The notes under the pieces are model-generated. The model was not told where the DNA came from. It saw nothing but the letters and a program-made list of their open reading frames with translations, and did not search any database. Shown here one piece after another: positions 7,604-16,531 of a stretch of 64,000 nucleotides of DNA (position 1 is its first letter; the number at the start of each line of letters is the position of its first letter). A program made the position numbers and the translations under genes. Source of the stretch: Enterococcus faecalis_A (GTDB lineage Bacteria; Bacillota; Bacilli; Lactobacillales; Enterococcaceae); contig JBPDWA010000001.1 of assembly GCA_051295955.1 (NCBI GenBank), positions 1 through 64,000 on the forward strand, in the 5' to 3' direction.

Positions 7604-9070
7604 ATGGGATTTCCAAAAAATTTTTTGTGGGGCGGTGCCACTGCTGCCAACCAATATGAAGGTGGCTATTTGTCTGGCGGTAAAGGATTAAGCACCTTAG
7701 ATGCCATTACTGGCGGTAGCCATACACAACCACGTTTGATCACCTACCAAACTAAAGATGGCCAAAAGGCAACTTGTACTCGAGAGCAAGCGTTACCGAC
7801 AGGCGCTGTTGGTTATATCGATGAGTCACTGTATTATCCAAGTCATGTGGCTACTGATTTTTATCATCATTATCAAGAAGATATTGCCTTATTTGCGGAA
7901 ATGGGCTTTAAATGTTTTCGTATGTCCATTGCTTGGAGCCGTATTTGTCCCAAAGGAACCAAAGAGGTAAATGAAGAAGGCTTGGCTTTTTATGATCGGG
8001 TGTTTGATGAATTACTGCGATATGGCATTGAACCGGTAGTTACCATTAATCATTTTGATATTCCTATGTATCTAGCGGATGAATACGATGGTTGGTCGAA
8101 TCGTGAAGTGATTGATTTGTTCTTATTCTTTTGTGAAACAATCTTTAAGCGTTATCAAAAGAAAGTCAAGTATTGGATGACTTTTAATGAAATTAATTTT
8201 TTAAGAAGCTGGACTCAAATTGGAATTCATAACAATGATAAACAAACCAAATATCAAGCAGCCCATCATTTATTTGTGGCCAGTGCTAAAGCGGTACAAT
8301 TGGGTCATAGCATCAATCCAAACGTTAAAATTGGTATGATGGTAGCCTATATTCCCAGCTATCCTATGTCTTGTAAACCGGAAGATGTGATGGCGGCAGT
8401 GCAGTTTAACCGCGAACAGGAATTTTATATGGATGTTCAAGCAAAGGGCTATTATCCAGCTCACAAATTAAAAGAATTTGAACGCGAAGGAGTTACTATC
8501 GTTAAGGAAGCTGAAGACGATCAGATTATTCAGGCGGGAACGGTAGATTATATTGGCTTTAGTTATTATATGTCGACCGTGTCAGCGGCTGATCCCAAAG
8601 AAGTTAAATACGTTGGTGGTAACCAAATGCCAGCTGTGAAAAATCCTTACCTCAAGGAATCTGAGTGGGGCTGGGCCGTTGATCCTTTAGGGCTGCGAAT
8701 CGCATTGTGTAAAATATATGACCGGTACAACATGCCGCTATTCATAGTGGAAAACGGCTTTGGAGCTGTTGATCAGGTAGCTCAAGACGGTACGATTGAT
8801 GACGATTACCGTATTGACTATTTCCAACAGCATATTGCTGCAATGAAACTAGCAATTGAAGAAGATGGCGTGGATCTGCTGGGCTATACGCCGTGGGGCT
8901 GTATTGATCTTGTAAGTGCTGGTACTGGTGAAATGAAGAAACGCTATGGCTTTATTTATGTTGATTGTGACGATCAAGGACAAGGAACTTTAAAACGTTC
9001 GAAGAAAAAATCTTTTGATTGGTACCGCCAAGTGATTGCTACTAACGGTGAAGACTTGTCAAATTATTAA
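7604..9070 (+). CDS. 6-phospho-beta-glucosidase, GH1 (second paralogue)
   Basis: Second GH1 enzyme (488 aa) with acid/base Glu in TFNEIN and nucleophile Glu in IVENGFG. The start at 7604 is preferred because AGAGGAG precedes it and FPKNFLWGGATAANQ follows directly. A longer in-frame reading from 7430 overlaps the previous gene and lacks a ribosome site. Compared with its neighbour it has extra residues near the N-terminus (positions 25-55) and a changed loop after TFNEIN, where substrate binding is shaped. This suggests a different aglycone range. Last enzyme of the PTS unit. Confidence 0.9.
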   Translation: MGFPKNFLWGGATAANQYEGGYLSGGKGLSTLDAITGGSHTQPRLITYQTKDGQKATCTREQALPTGAVGYIDESLYYPSHVATDFYHHYQEDIALFAEMGFKCFRMSIAWSRICPKGTKEVNEEGLAFYDRVFDELLRYGIEPVVTINHFDIPMYLADEYDGWSNREVIDLFLFFCETIFKRYQKKVKYWMTFNEINFLRSWTQIGIHNNDKQTKYQAAHHLFVASAKAVQLGHSINPNVKIGMMVAYIPSYPMSCKPEDVMAAVQFNREQEFYMDVQAKGYYPAHKLKEFEREGVTIVKEAEDDQIIQAGTVDYIGFSYYMSTVSAADPKEVKYVGGNQMPAVKNPYLKESEWGWAVDPLGLRIALCKIYDRYNMPLFIVENGFGAVDQVAQDGTIDDDYRIDYFQQHIAAMKLAIEEDGVDLLGYTPWGCIDLVSAGTGEMKKRYGFIYVDCDDQGQGTLKRSKKKSFDWYRQVIATNGEDLSNY

Positions 9071-9186
9071 ATAACAAATTGCGTAGCTGGTAAGCGGATA
9101 AGGTGCTCTGACATCTTACTTCGCTTCTTCAGTGAGCCGAAAAAGCAGCTAATTTTCTTTAAAATAGGCTTTATAGGAGGATGAAA

Positions 9187-9996
9187 ATGAAAACGCTTAG
9201 TAAATTTGTATGTAGTTTATTAGTACTTGGTTTAGTATTGGCTGGATGTGGTGATACGAAAAAAACTACCACAGAAGCTAGTCAGCCTAAAGAGCTAACT
9301 TTGTATATTGTTCGTCATGGTAAAACGATGTTAAATACCACCGATCGGGTTCAAGGTTGGTCAGATGCGGTATTGACATCTGCTGGCGAAGCAGTAGCCA
9401 AAGCAACTGGTAAAAGATTGAAAAATATTGATTTTCAAAGTGCCTATAGTAGCGACAGCGGTCGAGCTATACAAACCGCTGAACTTATTTTGAAAGAAAA
9501 TCAAAAGGCGAGTAAGCTTTCTATCATTCGTGACCCTGATTTACGGGAATTTAACTTTGGCAGTTATGAAGGAGACTTGAATCATACAATGTGGCAAGAT
9601 ATTGCTGATAGCCAAGGAATTTCTTATGAAGAATTTTTAAAGACAATGACGCCTAGAACTTTTGCTGATAGCGTAGCGCAATTAGACAAACAAAGAAAAA
9701 CAGATCAAACTAACTGGCCGGCAGAAGATTACGCAACTGTAACCAAACGTTTAACAACAGGATTAGATAAGATAGTGAAAAAGGAAGCAAAACAATCCGG
9801 CAATGGAAAAGTCTTAATTGTTTCTCATGGATTGAGTATTTCGGCTTTATTGGCAACTTTATTTGATGATTCAGTGGTTCCTAAAGAAGGCATGAAAAAT
9901 GCCAGTGTAACGACTATTCACTATAAAGACGGTCAATATACTTTAGGTAAGGTAAATGACACCAGTTACACAGAAGCTGAACAAGCAGAAAAATAA
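9187..9996 (+). CDS. Histidine phosphatase (phosphoglycerate mutase-like) lipoprotein
   Basis: Surface-anchored phosphatase of the histidine phosphatase superfamily. A signal peptide ends in the lipobox LVLAGC, so Cys20 would be lipidated. The catalytic RHG motif follows (IVRHGKT), with the second His in VSHGLS near the C-terminus. The second ATG at 9187 is chosen because GGAGG ends at 9180, giving 6-nt spacing; the ATG at 9181 touches the ribosome site. It follows the beta-glucoside genes, but nothing shows a shared function. The substrate is unknown. Confidence 0.85.
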   Translation: MKTLSKFVCSLLVLGLVLAGCGDTKKTTTEASQPKELTLYIVRHGKTMLNTTDRVQGWSDAVLTSAGEAVAKATGKRLKNIDFQSAYSSDSGRAIQTAELILKENQKASKLSIIRDPDLREFNFGSYEGDLNHTMWQDIADSQGISYEEFLKTMTPRTFADSVAQLDKQRKTDQTNWPAEDYATVTKRLTTGLDKIVKKEAKQSGNGKVLIVSHGLSISALLATLFDDSVVPKEGMKNASVTTIHYKDGQYTLGKVNDTSYTEAEQAEK

Positions 9997-10029
9997 CCGA
10001 TAAACCATTGGGTGAAAGCTAATTTTTTT

Positions 10030-10078
10030 GATAAAAGAGTGTGAGACAACAAATTGGTTTGTTTCATGCTCTTTTTTG
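10030..10078 (+). terminator. Terminator after the lipoprotein phosphatase
   Basis: AAAGAG...GAGACAA pairs with TTGTTTC...CTCTTT and ends in six Ts. It separates the lipoprotein gene from the tyrosine phosphatase. Confidence 0.75.
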
Positions 10079-10129
10079 ACTAATTTTATGTATAATGGAG
10101 ATAAGAATTATTTAACAAGGAGTGAGAAA

Positions 10130-10891
10130 ATGCAGAGTATTACTAATTTTCGGGATCTTGGTGGAATCAAAAATAAAGCTGGAAAAGCGGTTAAGCCGCG
10201 TAGCTTTTTAAGATCAGGTGAGCTTTCCAAGCTCTCGCAGGAACAAAGCCTACAATTGAAAAAGAGCTTTCATTTAGGGAAAATTATTGATTTTAGAAGT
10301 ACGAAAGAAGCAAAAGAACGTCCAGATGCTGCTGTTCCAGAAACCAAGTATGTCCAAATTGATATTTTAGAAAATATTCATGACGAAGGAGCTTCTATTG
10401 AAGACTTTATTCAATTAGGGTCACCAGAACGAGCGCATGAATACATGGCAAAACTATATGGCGAGATAACTTTGGACTCCGTAGCACAAAAGGGTTACCG
10501 TGATTTTTTTGAAGAAATTTTAACTTTGGATGATGATAGTAGCTTATTGTTTCATTGCTTTGCTGGCAAAGATCGCACTGGAATTGGCGCTGCCTTAATT
10601 CTAGAAACTTTAGCGGTACCTAAGCCTGCGATCTACACAGATTATTTACTCACCAACCAATTACGTCAGCAAGAAAATCAAGCGCTGTTGCAACAAGCGA
10701 AAGCAGCCGGACTTCAGGCGGAACATTTACAAGCATTAGCGGTGGCTTTAGACGTGGATAGTAGTTACTTGGATGCCTTTTACCAAACAGTCAACGATCA
10801 CTATGGTTCTGTTGATAAGTATTTAACCGATGCATTGCAGCTGGATCAAGATAGCCGTCAAATGTTACAGCATCGCTTTTTGACGGAATAG
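10130..10891 (+). CDS. Tyrosine-specific protein phosphatase (Y_phosphatase3 type)
   Basis: Cysteine-dependent phosphatase with the P-loop HCFAGKDRTG (CX5R) and the family N-terminal motif NFRDLGG. The likely catalytic Asp is not assigned. Start at 10130: AAGGAG lies 8 nt upstream and NFRDLGG follows at once. An upstream in-frame ATG at 10028 would lie inside the preceding terminator. At 253 aa it matches bacterial IphP/LipA-like enzymes that act on phosphotyrosine or phosphoinositides. The next gene starts 5 nt downstream, so they are co-transcribed. Confidence 0.88.
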   Translation: MQSITNFRDLGGIKNKAGKAVKPRSFLRSGELSKLSQEQSLQLKKSFHLGKIIDFRSTKEAKERPDAAVPETKYVQIDILENIHDEGASIEDFIQLGSPERAHEYMAKLYGEITLDSVAQKGYRDFFEEILTLDDDSSLLFHCFAGKDRTGIGAALILETLAVPKPAIYTDYLLTNQLRQQENQALLQQAKAAGLQAEHLQALAVALDVDSSYLDAFYQTVNDHYGSVDKYLTDALQLDQDSRQMLQHRFLTE

Positions 10892-10896
10892 CCTCA

Positions 10897-11415
10897 ATGG
10901 TTAAGAGCTATCAGTGGTACAGTGACCAGTGGGGACATCCAACCAGAGACGATCGCTTGTTATTTTTATTGTTGATGGTTGGTGTTTTTCAGACTGGGTT
11001 AGGTTGGAAAGTGGCTGCTAGTAAACGAACTGTTTTTGAACGACATTTTTGTCAGTTGGAGATTCGAAAAGTTGCGGCTTTAACACCGGCAGATGAAGAG
11101 CGAATTTTAGCTGACCCAAATATGATTCGTAATCCGCGGAAAGTACGAGCGGTAATCCAAAATGCACGAGCGATCTGTGCAATTCAAGAAGACTATGGCA
11201 GCTTTTCAGAGTATCTTTGGTCTTTTGTCCAACATGTGCCGATCTTACAGGTTTATGAGGAGAGCTACCAAGTACCAAAATGTCATCCGTTGGGAACGGC
11301 CTTAGCCAAAGATTTAAAAAAGCGAGGCTGTGCCTTTGTTGGTCCGGTTGTCACATATATGTTTATGAAAGCGAGCGGCTTAGTGCAAGATGAAGTTTTA
11401 AATCCGGAACCATGA
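10897..11415 (+). CDS. DNA-3-methyladenine glycosylase I (Tag)-like, missing usual key residues
   Basis: Tag family: QTGLGW, a KR..F segment, the NPRKVRAVIQNARA helix and KKRGCAFVGPVVTYMFMKASGLV align with E. coli Tag. Three things are odd. The N-terminal zinc Cys is absent. The H in the usual YHDEEWG is replaced (YSDQWG). The C-terminal His/Cys zinc ligands are missing because the protein ends NPEP. The position of the conserved Glu before QAGLSW also carries no acid here. It may be a zinc-free variant with altered base recognition, or an inactive paralogue. 172 aa, 5 nt after the phosphatase gene. Confidence 0.8.
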   Translation: MVKSYQWYSDQWGHPTRDDRLLFLLLMVGVFQTGLGWKVAASKRTVFERHFCQLEIRKVAALTPADEERILADPNMIRNPRKVRAVIQNARAICAIQEDYGSFSEYLWSFVQHVPILQVYEESYQVPKCHPLGTALAKDLKKRGCAFVGPVVTYMFMKASGLVQDEVLNPEP

Positions 11416-11454
11416 AAGAACATGGATATGGACAAGAGCCACTCATTAAGTTTA

Positions 11455-12108
11455 CTAGCTCAAGATTGATGGGGTCGGGTCAAAATCTGTTAAAAAGCTT
11501 GATTGCCAAGCAGCCTCTTTTTTTAAGTAGCATTTGCCGAACTCCACGATTAATCCATGGAATTCCTGCGCTTGCTCATTGGTAAAAGTTGCCGGCAACA
11601 GCACCGATTTTTTCAATTGTCGATAGCTGGTAAATGGCTGTCCGTAGATTCGGGTAAAGAGTTTTTGAGCATATTTATCAGCAATAAAAGTAACCTCTTT
11701 AAAAACGTAAACTAAAAGGACGTCGGCAGTTTCATCACCGATTCCTCGTATAGTTAGTAGCTGGTTGCGTAATTGAGAGCCATATGCTGCTTTGACCGTC
11801 TCGAGGGCGAAATCGTAAGTCGCTAACCATTGAAAAATAGTTTGAATGGCCCGACTTTTATTAATATAAAAGCCACTGGGCCGAATGTAGGCTTGTAAGT
11901 CGGCTAAGGGCAGGACAGCAATTTTCTGAGGTTCCAAATTGGTGGCTAGTTCCAACTGATTTAAGGAGCGAGCGACATTGCGCCAGTTAGTGTTTTGTAC
12001 CAAAATAGCACCAAGAATAATTTCCCAATGGTTGCGGGCTGGCCACCAGCCTTGGGGGCCCATTTCGCTTAAGAGTTTGGTAAATAACGGTTGTGCTTGT
12101 ATTTTCAT
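11455..12108 (-). CDS. HhH-GPD DNA glycosylase, MagIII-like
   Basis: Endonuclease III-superfamily base-excision enzyme (217 aa). The helix-hairpin-helix reads IRGIGDETADVLLVYVF and the catalytic Asp lies in FIADKYAQ. The Nth lysine is Glu here, and the C-terminal four-Cys iron-sulfur motif is absent (only FGKCYLKK remains). As I recall, Helicobacter MagIII, a monofunctional 3-methyladenine glycosylase, shares GIGKESAD and VDKY. Start at 12108 is chosen because TAGGTGAT precedes it; an ATG ten codons upstream has none. It converges on the Tag-like gene, giving two alkylation-repair candidates side by side. Confidence 0.82.
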   Translation of the reverse strand: MKIQAQPLFTKLLSEMGPQGWWPARNHWEIILGAILVQNTNWRNVARSLNQLELATNLEPQKIAVLPLADLQAYIRPSGFYINKSRAIQTIFQWLATYDFALETVKAAYGSQLRNQLLTIRGIGDETADVLLVYVFKEVTFIADKYAQKLFTRIYGQPFTSYRQLKKSVLLPATFTNEQAQEFHGLIVEFGKCYLKKEAAWQSSFLTDFDPTPSILS

Positions 12109-12204
12109 CAATTCATCACCTAAAGTAAAGTGTAACATAAGCTGCAGAAAAACCGAGTGATTTGTTTGCTGGCGAAGTTGGCTTTTAAGGAGAGGAGTCG
12201 TGTG

Positions 12205-12879
12205 GTGTTAACATTTACAGAGTTGTCAAGGCCGGAACAGCAAGTACTTCTGGCTACCCAACAGTATGTTTTTCAGAAATTAAACGGGGAAGCCAGCGGG
12301 CATGATTGGTGGCATATTTATCGTGTAACTCAATTGACTGCGACAATTGCTAAAGCAGAAAATGCTGATTTATATATTTGTGTTTTGGCAGCTTTATTGC
12401 ATGATCTTGCTGATGAGAAATTAGTAAGTAGTGAAAAAGTTGGCTTGGAAAGGGTGCAACGGTTTTTAAGGGAGCAACGGGTAAAGGAACAAGTCATCGA
12501 ACAAATTAGTGCGATTATTCAATCGATTTCTTTTAAAGGCGGCAATGCTGGCCGACCAGTTTCTTCTTTAGAGGGAAAAGTTGTTCAAGATGCTGACCGC
12601 TTAGATGCTATTGGGGCAATTGGTGTTGCACGTACGATGGCTTATTCAGGCGCCAAGGGACGCTTGATCCATGATCCAGCTATGAAGCCTAGAGAACAGT
12701 TGACGGTAGCGGAATATCGCAATGGTCAAGATACAGCGATCATGCACTTTTACGAAAAACTCTTAAAGTTGAAAGACCTGATGAATACGAAGACTGGACG
12801 CCAGTTAGCCGAAAAGCGTCATCGCTTTATGGAAAATTACTTAGAAACATTCTATCTTGAATGGGAAGGAAAGCAATAA
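12205..12879 (+). CDS. HD-domain phosphohydrolase
   Basis: Metal-dependent HD hydrolase of the YedJ/YpgQ type (224 aa). Metal ligands are visible as HDWWHI near residue 33, LLHDLADEK (the HD pair) and QDADRLDAIGAIG. Relatives hydrolyse nucleotides, but the substrate cannot be told here. The GTG at 12205 fits best because GAGGAG lies 7 nt upstream; GTG at 12202 is the alternative. It diverges from the MagIII-like glycosylase, with about 100 nt between the starts. Confidence 0.82.
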   Translation: MLTFTELSRPEQQVLLATQQYVFQKLNGEASGHDWWHIYRVTQLTATIAKAENADLYICVLAALLHDLADEKLVSSEKVGLERVQRFLREQRVKEQVIEQISAIIQSISFKGGNAGRPVSSLEGKVVQDADRLDAIGAIGVARTMAYSGAKGRLIHDPAMKPREQLTVAEYRNGQDTAIMHFYEKLLKLKDLMNTKTGRQLAEKRHRFMENYLETFYLEWEGKQ

Positions 12880-13304
12880 GGCTGGGACTGACGTACGTGT
12901 TTTCATGTACTAAATCCGTTGTTAAATGCGTACTTTTCTAGAAGAGACGGTGGATGATTTGGAACTTGTCAGACATCTCTTATGAAAAATTAACGGAAAC
13001 AAGCTAAAGTGAAATGGCATCTTGTAGGCTATGACGTTACATTTTTTGTCATATTACTTTTTTTAAATTGGGACATTGTCTATTTGACGATTGTTCCAGT
13101 TTTTTTATTTGCTCTATTTGCTCGCCTTTAGTTTTAATAATGAAAACTTTTGAAAAATCCAAATCGCTTGATATCAAGGAAAGTAGTAGATTGACTTTTA
13201 TTGTTATAATTTAATAATCGTTTTATTTGTAAGATAGAAAAAAATCTGCGAAACTTTATTATAGATTGATCAATCAAAACAAAATTCTGAGGAGGCATTT
13301 TAAG
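12880..13304. other. Intergenic region before manganese catalase
   Basis: No gene seen. It holds an imperfect hairpin ending in a T run near 13067-13108 (weak terminator), a perfect palindrome CTTGATATCAAG at 13167-13178, and an extended -10 promoter TGTTATAAT at 13202-13210. The palindrome lies 24 bp before the -10 and could be an operator for the catalase gene. Confidence 0.5.
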
Positions 13305-14135
13305 ATGTTCTATCACAAAAAAGAATTACAGTTTGAAGCAAAACCTGAAAAGCCAAATCCTTTAATCGCTAAATACTTGCAAGAACTGATTGGTGGTCAA
13401 TATGGAGAGATGAGTGTTGCTATGCAATATCTATTCCAAGGCTGGAGTTGCCGTGGTGAAGAAAAGTACAAAGACATGCTAATGGATGTTGCTACAGAAG
13501 AAATTGGGCACGTAGAAATGTTAGCCACTATGGTCGCTCGCTTATTAGATGATGCTCCAGTGGAAGATCAAGAAAAAGCGATGGCTAAAGATCCAGCGAT
13601 TGCGGCTGTAATCGCAGGGATGAATCCTCAACATGCGATTGTTGCAGGCTTAGGACCTCGTCCGGCTGATAGCGTGGGCAATCCGTGGAGTGGCGGTTAT
13701 ATTGTAGCTAGTGGGAATTTACTAGCCGATTTTAGAGCTAACTTAAACGCTGAATCTCAAGGTCGTTTGCAAGTGTCTCGAATTTATGAAATGATTGACG
13801 ATCGTGGAGTAAAAGACTTACTTGCAGTTTTACTGGCGCGTGATAGCTATCATCAAAACTTATGGGCTTGTGCCGTTAAAGAATTAGAGGAAGCAGAAGG
13901 TTCAATTTTAGTGCCGAGCACCTTCCCACGTGAAAAAGAACGCTTAGATATCGCTTATGATTTTTACAACTTGTCTGAAGGGGAAGACAGTAAAAAAGGT
14001 TCATGGGCGAAAGGAACAGCGCTTGATGGTCAAGGAGAGTACAATTATGTAGCTAAACCAGAACCAGAAGCTGAAGCACCCAAGTTGAAGCCGGCAGCAC
14101 CAGCTATGCACGGCACACCGCCAATGAAAAAATAA
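13305..14135 (+). CDS. Manganese (non-haem) catalase
   Basis: Dimanganese catalase that converts hydrogen peroxide to water and oxygen. The four-helix-bundle ligands are visible: the first Glu in GGQYGEMSVAMQYLF, Glu and His in TEEIGHVEML, and the second helix pair with Glu in NAESQGRLQV and His in DSYHQNLW. The PWSGGYI loop is typical. 276 aa is normal. The start at 13305 follows GAGGAGG, where MFYHKKELQ matches the family; an upstream in-frame ATG lacks a ribosome site. The C-terminus ends in a Pro/Ala/Glu-rich tail (residues 250-276). It is monocistronic, with a terminator downstream. Confidence 0.95.
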   Translation: MFYHKKELQFEAKPEKPNPLIAKYLQELIGGQYGEMSVAMQYLFQGWSCRGEEKYKDMLMDVATEEIGHVEMLATMVARLLDDAPVEDQEKAMAKDPAIAAVIAGMNPQHAIVAGLGPRPADSVGNPWSGGYIVASGNLLADFRANLNAESQGRLQVSRIYEMIDDRGVKDLLAVLLARDSYHQNLWACAVKELEEAEGSILVPSTFPREKERLDIAYDFYNLSEGEDSKKGSWAKGTALDGQGEYNYVAKPEPEAEAPKLKPAAPAMHGTPPMKK

Positions 14136-14156
14136 ACAATGTAAATTATGGCTGTT

Positions 14157-14202
14157 TAGAGGGCGGTTCAAAACTTTAGTGGTTTTGGCCACTCTCTTTT
14201 CC
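14157..14202 (+). terminator. Terminator after manganese catalase
   Basis: AGAG...CAAAAC and GGTTTTG...CTCT arms followed by TTTT, 22 nt after the catalase stop. Confidence 0.65.
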
Positions 14203-14240
14203 TCAAGTGTAGATTAAATAGTTGAAAGGGGTTTAATTTT

Positions 14241-15572
14241 GTGAAAAAGAAGCTAGGATTTTTGTTTGTATTTTTTTCCGTACTGTTGATTCTAACAGCA
14301 TGTGGTGGGAAAGAAAAGAATAGTACAGATGCTACTGCTAAAAAAGCAGATGCAAATGGTCATGTCACCTTGGATTTTTGGTCGTTTTGGGGTTCTGGTG
14401 CACGAAAAGATGTAATTGAAGCAATTATTGCTGATTTTAATCAATCACAAGATAAAATTACCGTGAAATATACGTATCAACCGTGGGGCGATATTTGGAC
14501 GAAATCGTTATCCGCTATTACAGCCGGTAATCCACCGGATGTTATCGTTCAAGATATTAATTCAGTAGCACAACGCGCTCAAGCTAAACAAGCGACGGCT
14601 TTGGATAAATATATCGATAAGGATACGAGCAAACAATTTTATCCGCAATTATGGGAAACCACTTTATATGAGGATAAATCCTATGCTTTGCCATTTAATA
14701 CAGATACGCAAGTGATTTTTTATAACAAAAAATTATTAAAAGAAGTCGGTGTTACTGAAGATAACTTGCCGCAAACGTGGGAAGAACTGGAAAAAGTCGC
14801 CCATAAACTGGATCAAAAAAAAGGCAATGATTATAGCCGCATTGGATTTTATCCTTTGTGGAACATAGGTGCTGATGTTTGGGCTTTAAACGCTGATAAC
14901 GGTGTTAGCTGGTTCGATAAAGACGGTCAAGTGAAAATTGATACACCCAACAAAGTTACAGCATTGGAATGGATTGAGAAATGGCAAAAATTTTATGGAC
15001 GAGATACGATCAATCGCTTAGAAGCAGAATTTGGTTCTGGCGTGTCTGATCCCTTTATTTCAGGAACTGTAGCGATGAGAGCACAAAACATCAACTATTA
15101 CTCAAGTCTAATGGAAAATGCACCAGACGACTTTGATTTTGGTGTGATGCAATTACCTGAAAAAACGAAGGGTTCCGGACATTGGTCATGGGGTGGCGGT
15201 TTTGTTTTGGAAATCCCTTATGGCGCTAAGCATGCCAAAGAATCTTATGAATTCATGAAGTACTTAACTTCTGAAAAAGTCCAAGAAAAATTTGGTGAAA
15301 AGAGCTTTGACATTATGGCCAATAAAACGGCGAACGAAAATCTTGTTAAAAATAAAAATTTAAGTGAAAAAGGACAAATGGTTTATAAAATGGCAGATGA
15401 TAACTTCCCAAATACTGTTATCACACCGGTACCATTAACAGCACCTGATTACAATTCATTAGTCAACGAACAATTGGATCAAGCGTTAATGGGCTCAAAA
15501 TCACCAGAAGCCGCACTGCAAGCTGCACAAAAAGCAGTGACGGATTTGGTAAAACAAAATAAAACGAAATAA
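14241..15572 (+). CDS. Sugar ABC transporter substrate-binding lipoprotein (CUT1)
   Basis: Extracellular solute-binding protein, family 1. Signal peptide with lipobox ILTAC, so it is anchored as a lipoprotein. The mature part opens with VTLDFWSFWG, and the binding-protein core includes GNPPDVIVQD and WSWGGGFVLEIP. 443 aa. GTG start preceded by GAAAGGGG. It begins a four-gene run with two permeases and a DUF624 protein. No ATPase, hydrolase or regulator is nearby, so the sugar is unknown, and an MsmK-type ATPase encoded elsewhere probably energises it. Confidence 0.9.
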   Translation: MKKKLGFLFVFFSVLLILTACGGKEKNSTDATAKKADANGHVTLDFWSFWGSGARKDVIEAIIADFNQSQDKITVKYTYQPWGDIWTKSLSAITAGNPPDVIVQDINSVAQRAQAKQATALDKYIDKDTSKQFYPQLWETTLYEDKSYALPFNTDTQVIFYNKKLLKEVGVTEDNLPQTWEELEKVAHKLDQKKGNDYSRIGFYPLWNIGADVWALNADNGVSWFDKDGQVKIDTPNKVTALEWIEKWQKFYGRDTINRLEAEFGSGVSDPFISGTVAMRAQNINYYSSLMENAPDDFDFGVMQLPEKTKGSGHWSWGGGFVLEIPYGAKHAKESYEFMKYLTSEKVQEKFGEKSFDIMANKTANENLVKNKNLSEKGQMVYKMADDNFPNTVITPVPLTAPDYNSLVNEQLDQALMGSKSPEAALQAAQKAVTDLVKQNKTK

Positions 15573-15613
15573 AATAAGCTGAGTGACAGCTTGTTCGTTT
15601 AAAGGGGACAATT

Positions 15614-16531
15614 ATGAAAGCAAGTAAATTAACCATGCGGAAAAAGAAAGAAATGCTATGGGGCTACTTTTTTATTGCCCCTTTTCTGCTTGGATTTATC
15701 GTTTTTATGTTAGGTCCAATGCTTTTTTCCTTGATCGGTAGTTTTACGGATTATAATTTAACATCAAAAATGAATTTTGTTGGATTGGCCAATTTTAAAC
15801 GTATGTTTTTTCAAGATCAACTTTTCTGGAAATCACTGTATAATACAGCCTACTTTGTTTTATTTAATGTACCGTTAACTACGGCTTTCAGTATTTTTCT
15901 AGCCGTGATTCTTAATCAAAAGTTACGGGGTATTTCCTTTTTTCGGACGGTTTTCTTTTTGCCGGCTGTCTTATCTGGTGTGGCCGTTTATATTTTGTGG
16001 ATGCAATTATTATCGCCTTCGGCCGGTTTGATTAATACCGTACTCAGCTGGTTTCAAATTAAAGGACCGGCTTGGTTGTTTGATCCTGCCTGGACAAAGC
16101 CAGCGTTGATTTTAATGAAAATTTGGGGATCTGGGGGAGCAATGTTATTGTATTTGGCTACTTTACAAAATATTTCACCTGCTTTATATGAATCAGCTGA
16201 AATTGATGGAGCCGGTACTTGGCAACGATTCAAGAATATTACGCTGCCGTTGATTACACCGATTATCTTCTATGATGTTATCACATCAACGATTGGTTCA
16301 TTTCAGATTTTTCAAGAGGCTTACGTCATGACGAAAAACGGAACGGGCGGGCCTTCCAATTCCTTATTATTTTATAATTTGCATATGTGGAATAAAGCCT
16401 TTGTTGCCTTTGATATGGGGTATGCTATGGCAATGTCGATGATATTATTTTTCATCGTGATGATCTTAACTTTTATTAATTTAAAACTAGCGCCTAGATG
16501 GGTCTATTACGCAGGAGGCGAGCAGAAATGA
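15614..16531 (+). CDS. Sugar ABC transporter permease (MalF-like)
   Basis: Inner-membrane permease with six predicted membrane segments. The EAA loop that docks the ATPase reads ESAEIDGAGTWQRFKNITLP, in the C-terminal third. 305 aa, AAGGGG ribosome site. It overlaps the next permease by four bases (ATGA), a sign of translational coupling. Confidence 0.92.
   Translation: MKASKLTMRKKKEMLWGYFFIAPFLLGFIVFMLGPMLFSLIGSFTDYNLTSKMNFVGLANFKRMFFQDQLFWKSLYNTAYFVLFNVPLTTAFSIFLAVILNQKLRGISFFRTVFFLPAVLSGVAVYILWMQLLSPSAGLINTVLSWFQIKGPAWLFDPAWTKPALILMKIWGSGGAMLLYLATLQNISPALYESAEIDGAGTWQRFKNITLPLITPIIFYDVITSTIGSFQIFQEAYVMTKNGTGGPSNSLLFYNLHMWNKAFVAFDMGYAMAMSMILFFIVMILTFINLKLAPRWVYYAGGEQK

Noticed and set aside
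10076..10096. TTGACT/TATAAT as a promoter for the tyrosine phosphatase gene
   Set aside because: The spacer is only 9 bp, too short for a sigma-A promoter; the TATAAT may still act with another -35.
13204..13220. Possible PerR box at the catalase promoter
   Set aside because: TTATAATTTAATAAT matches the left half of the PerR consensus but the right half is poor, so it is probably just an AT-rich -10 region.
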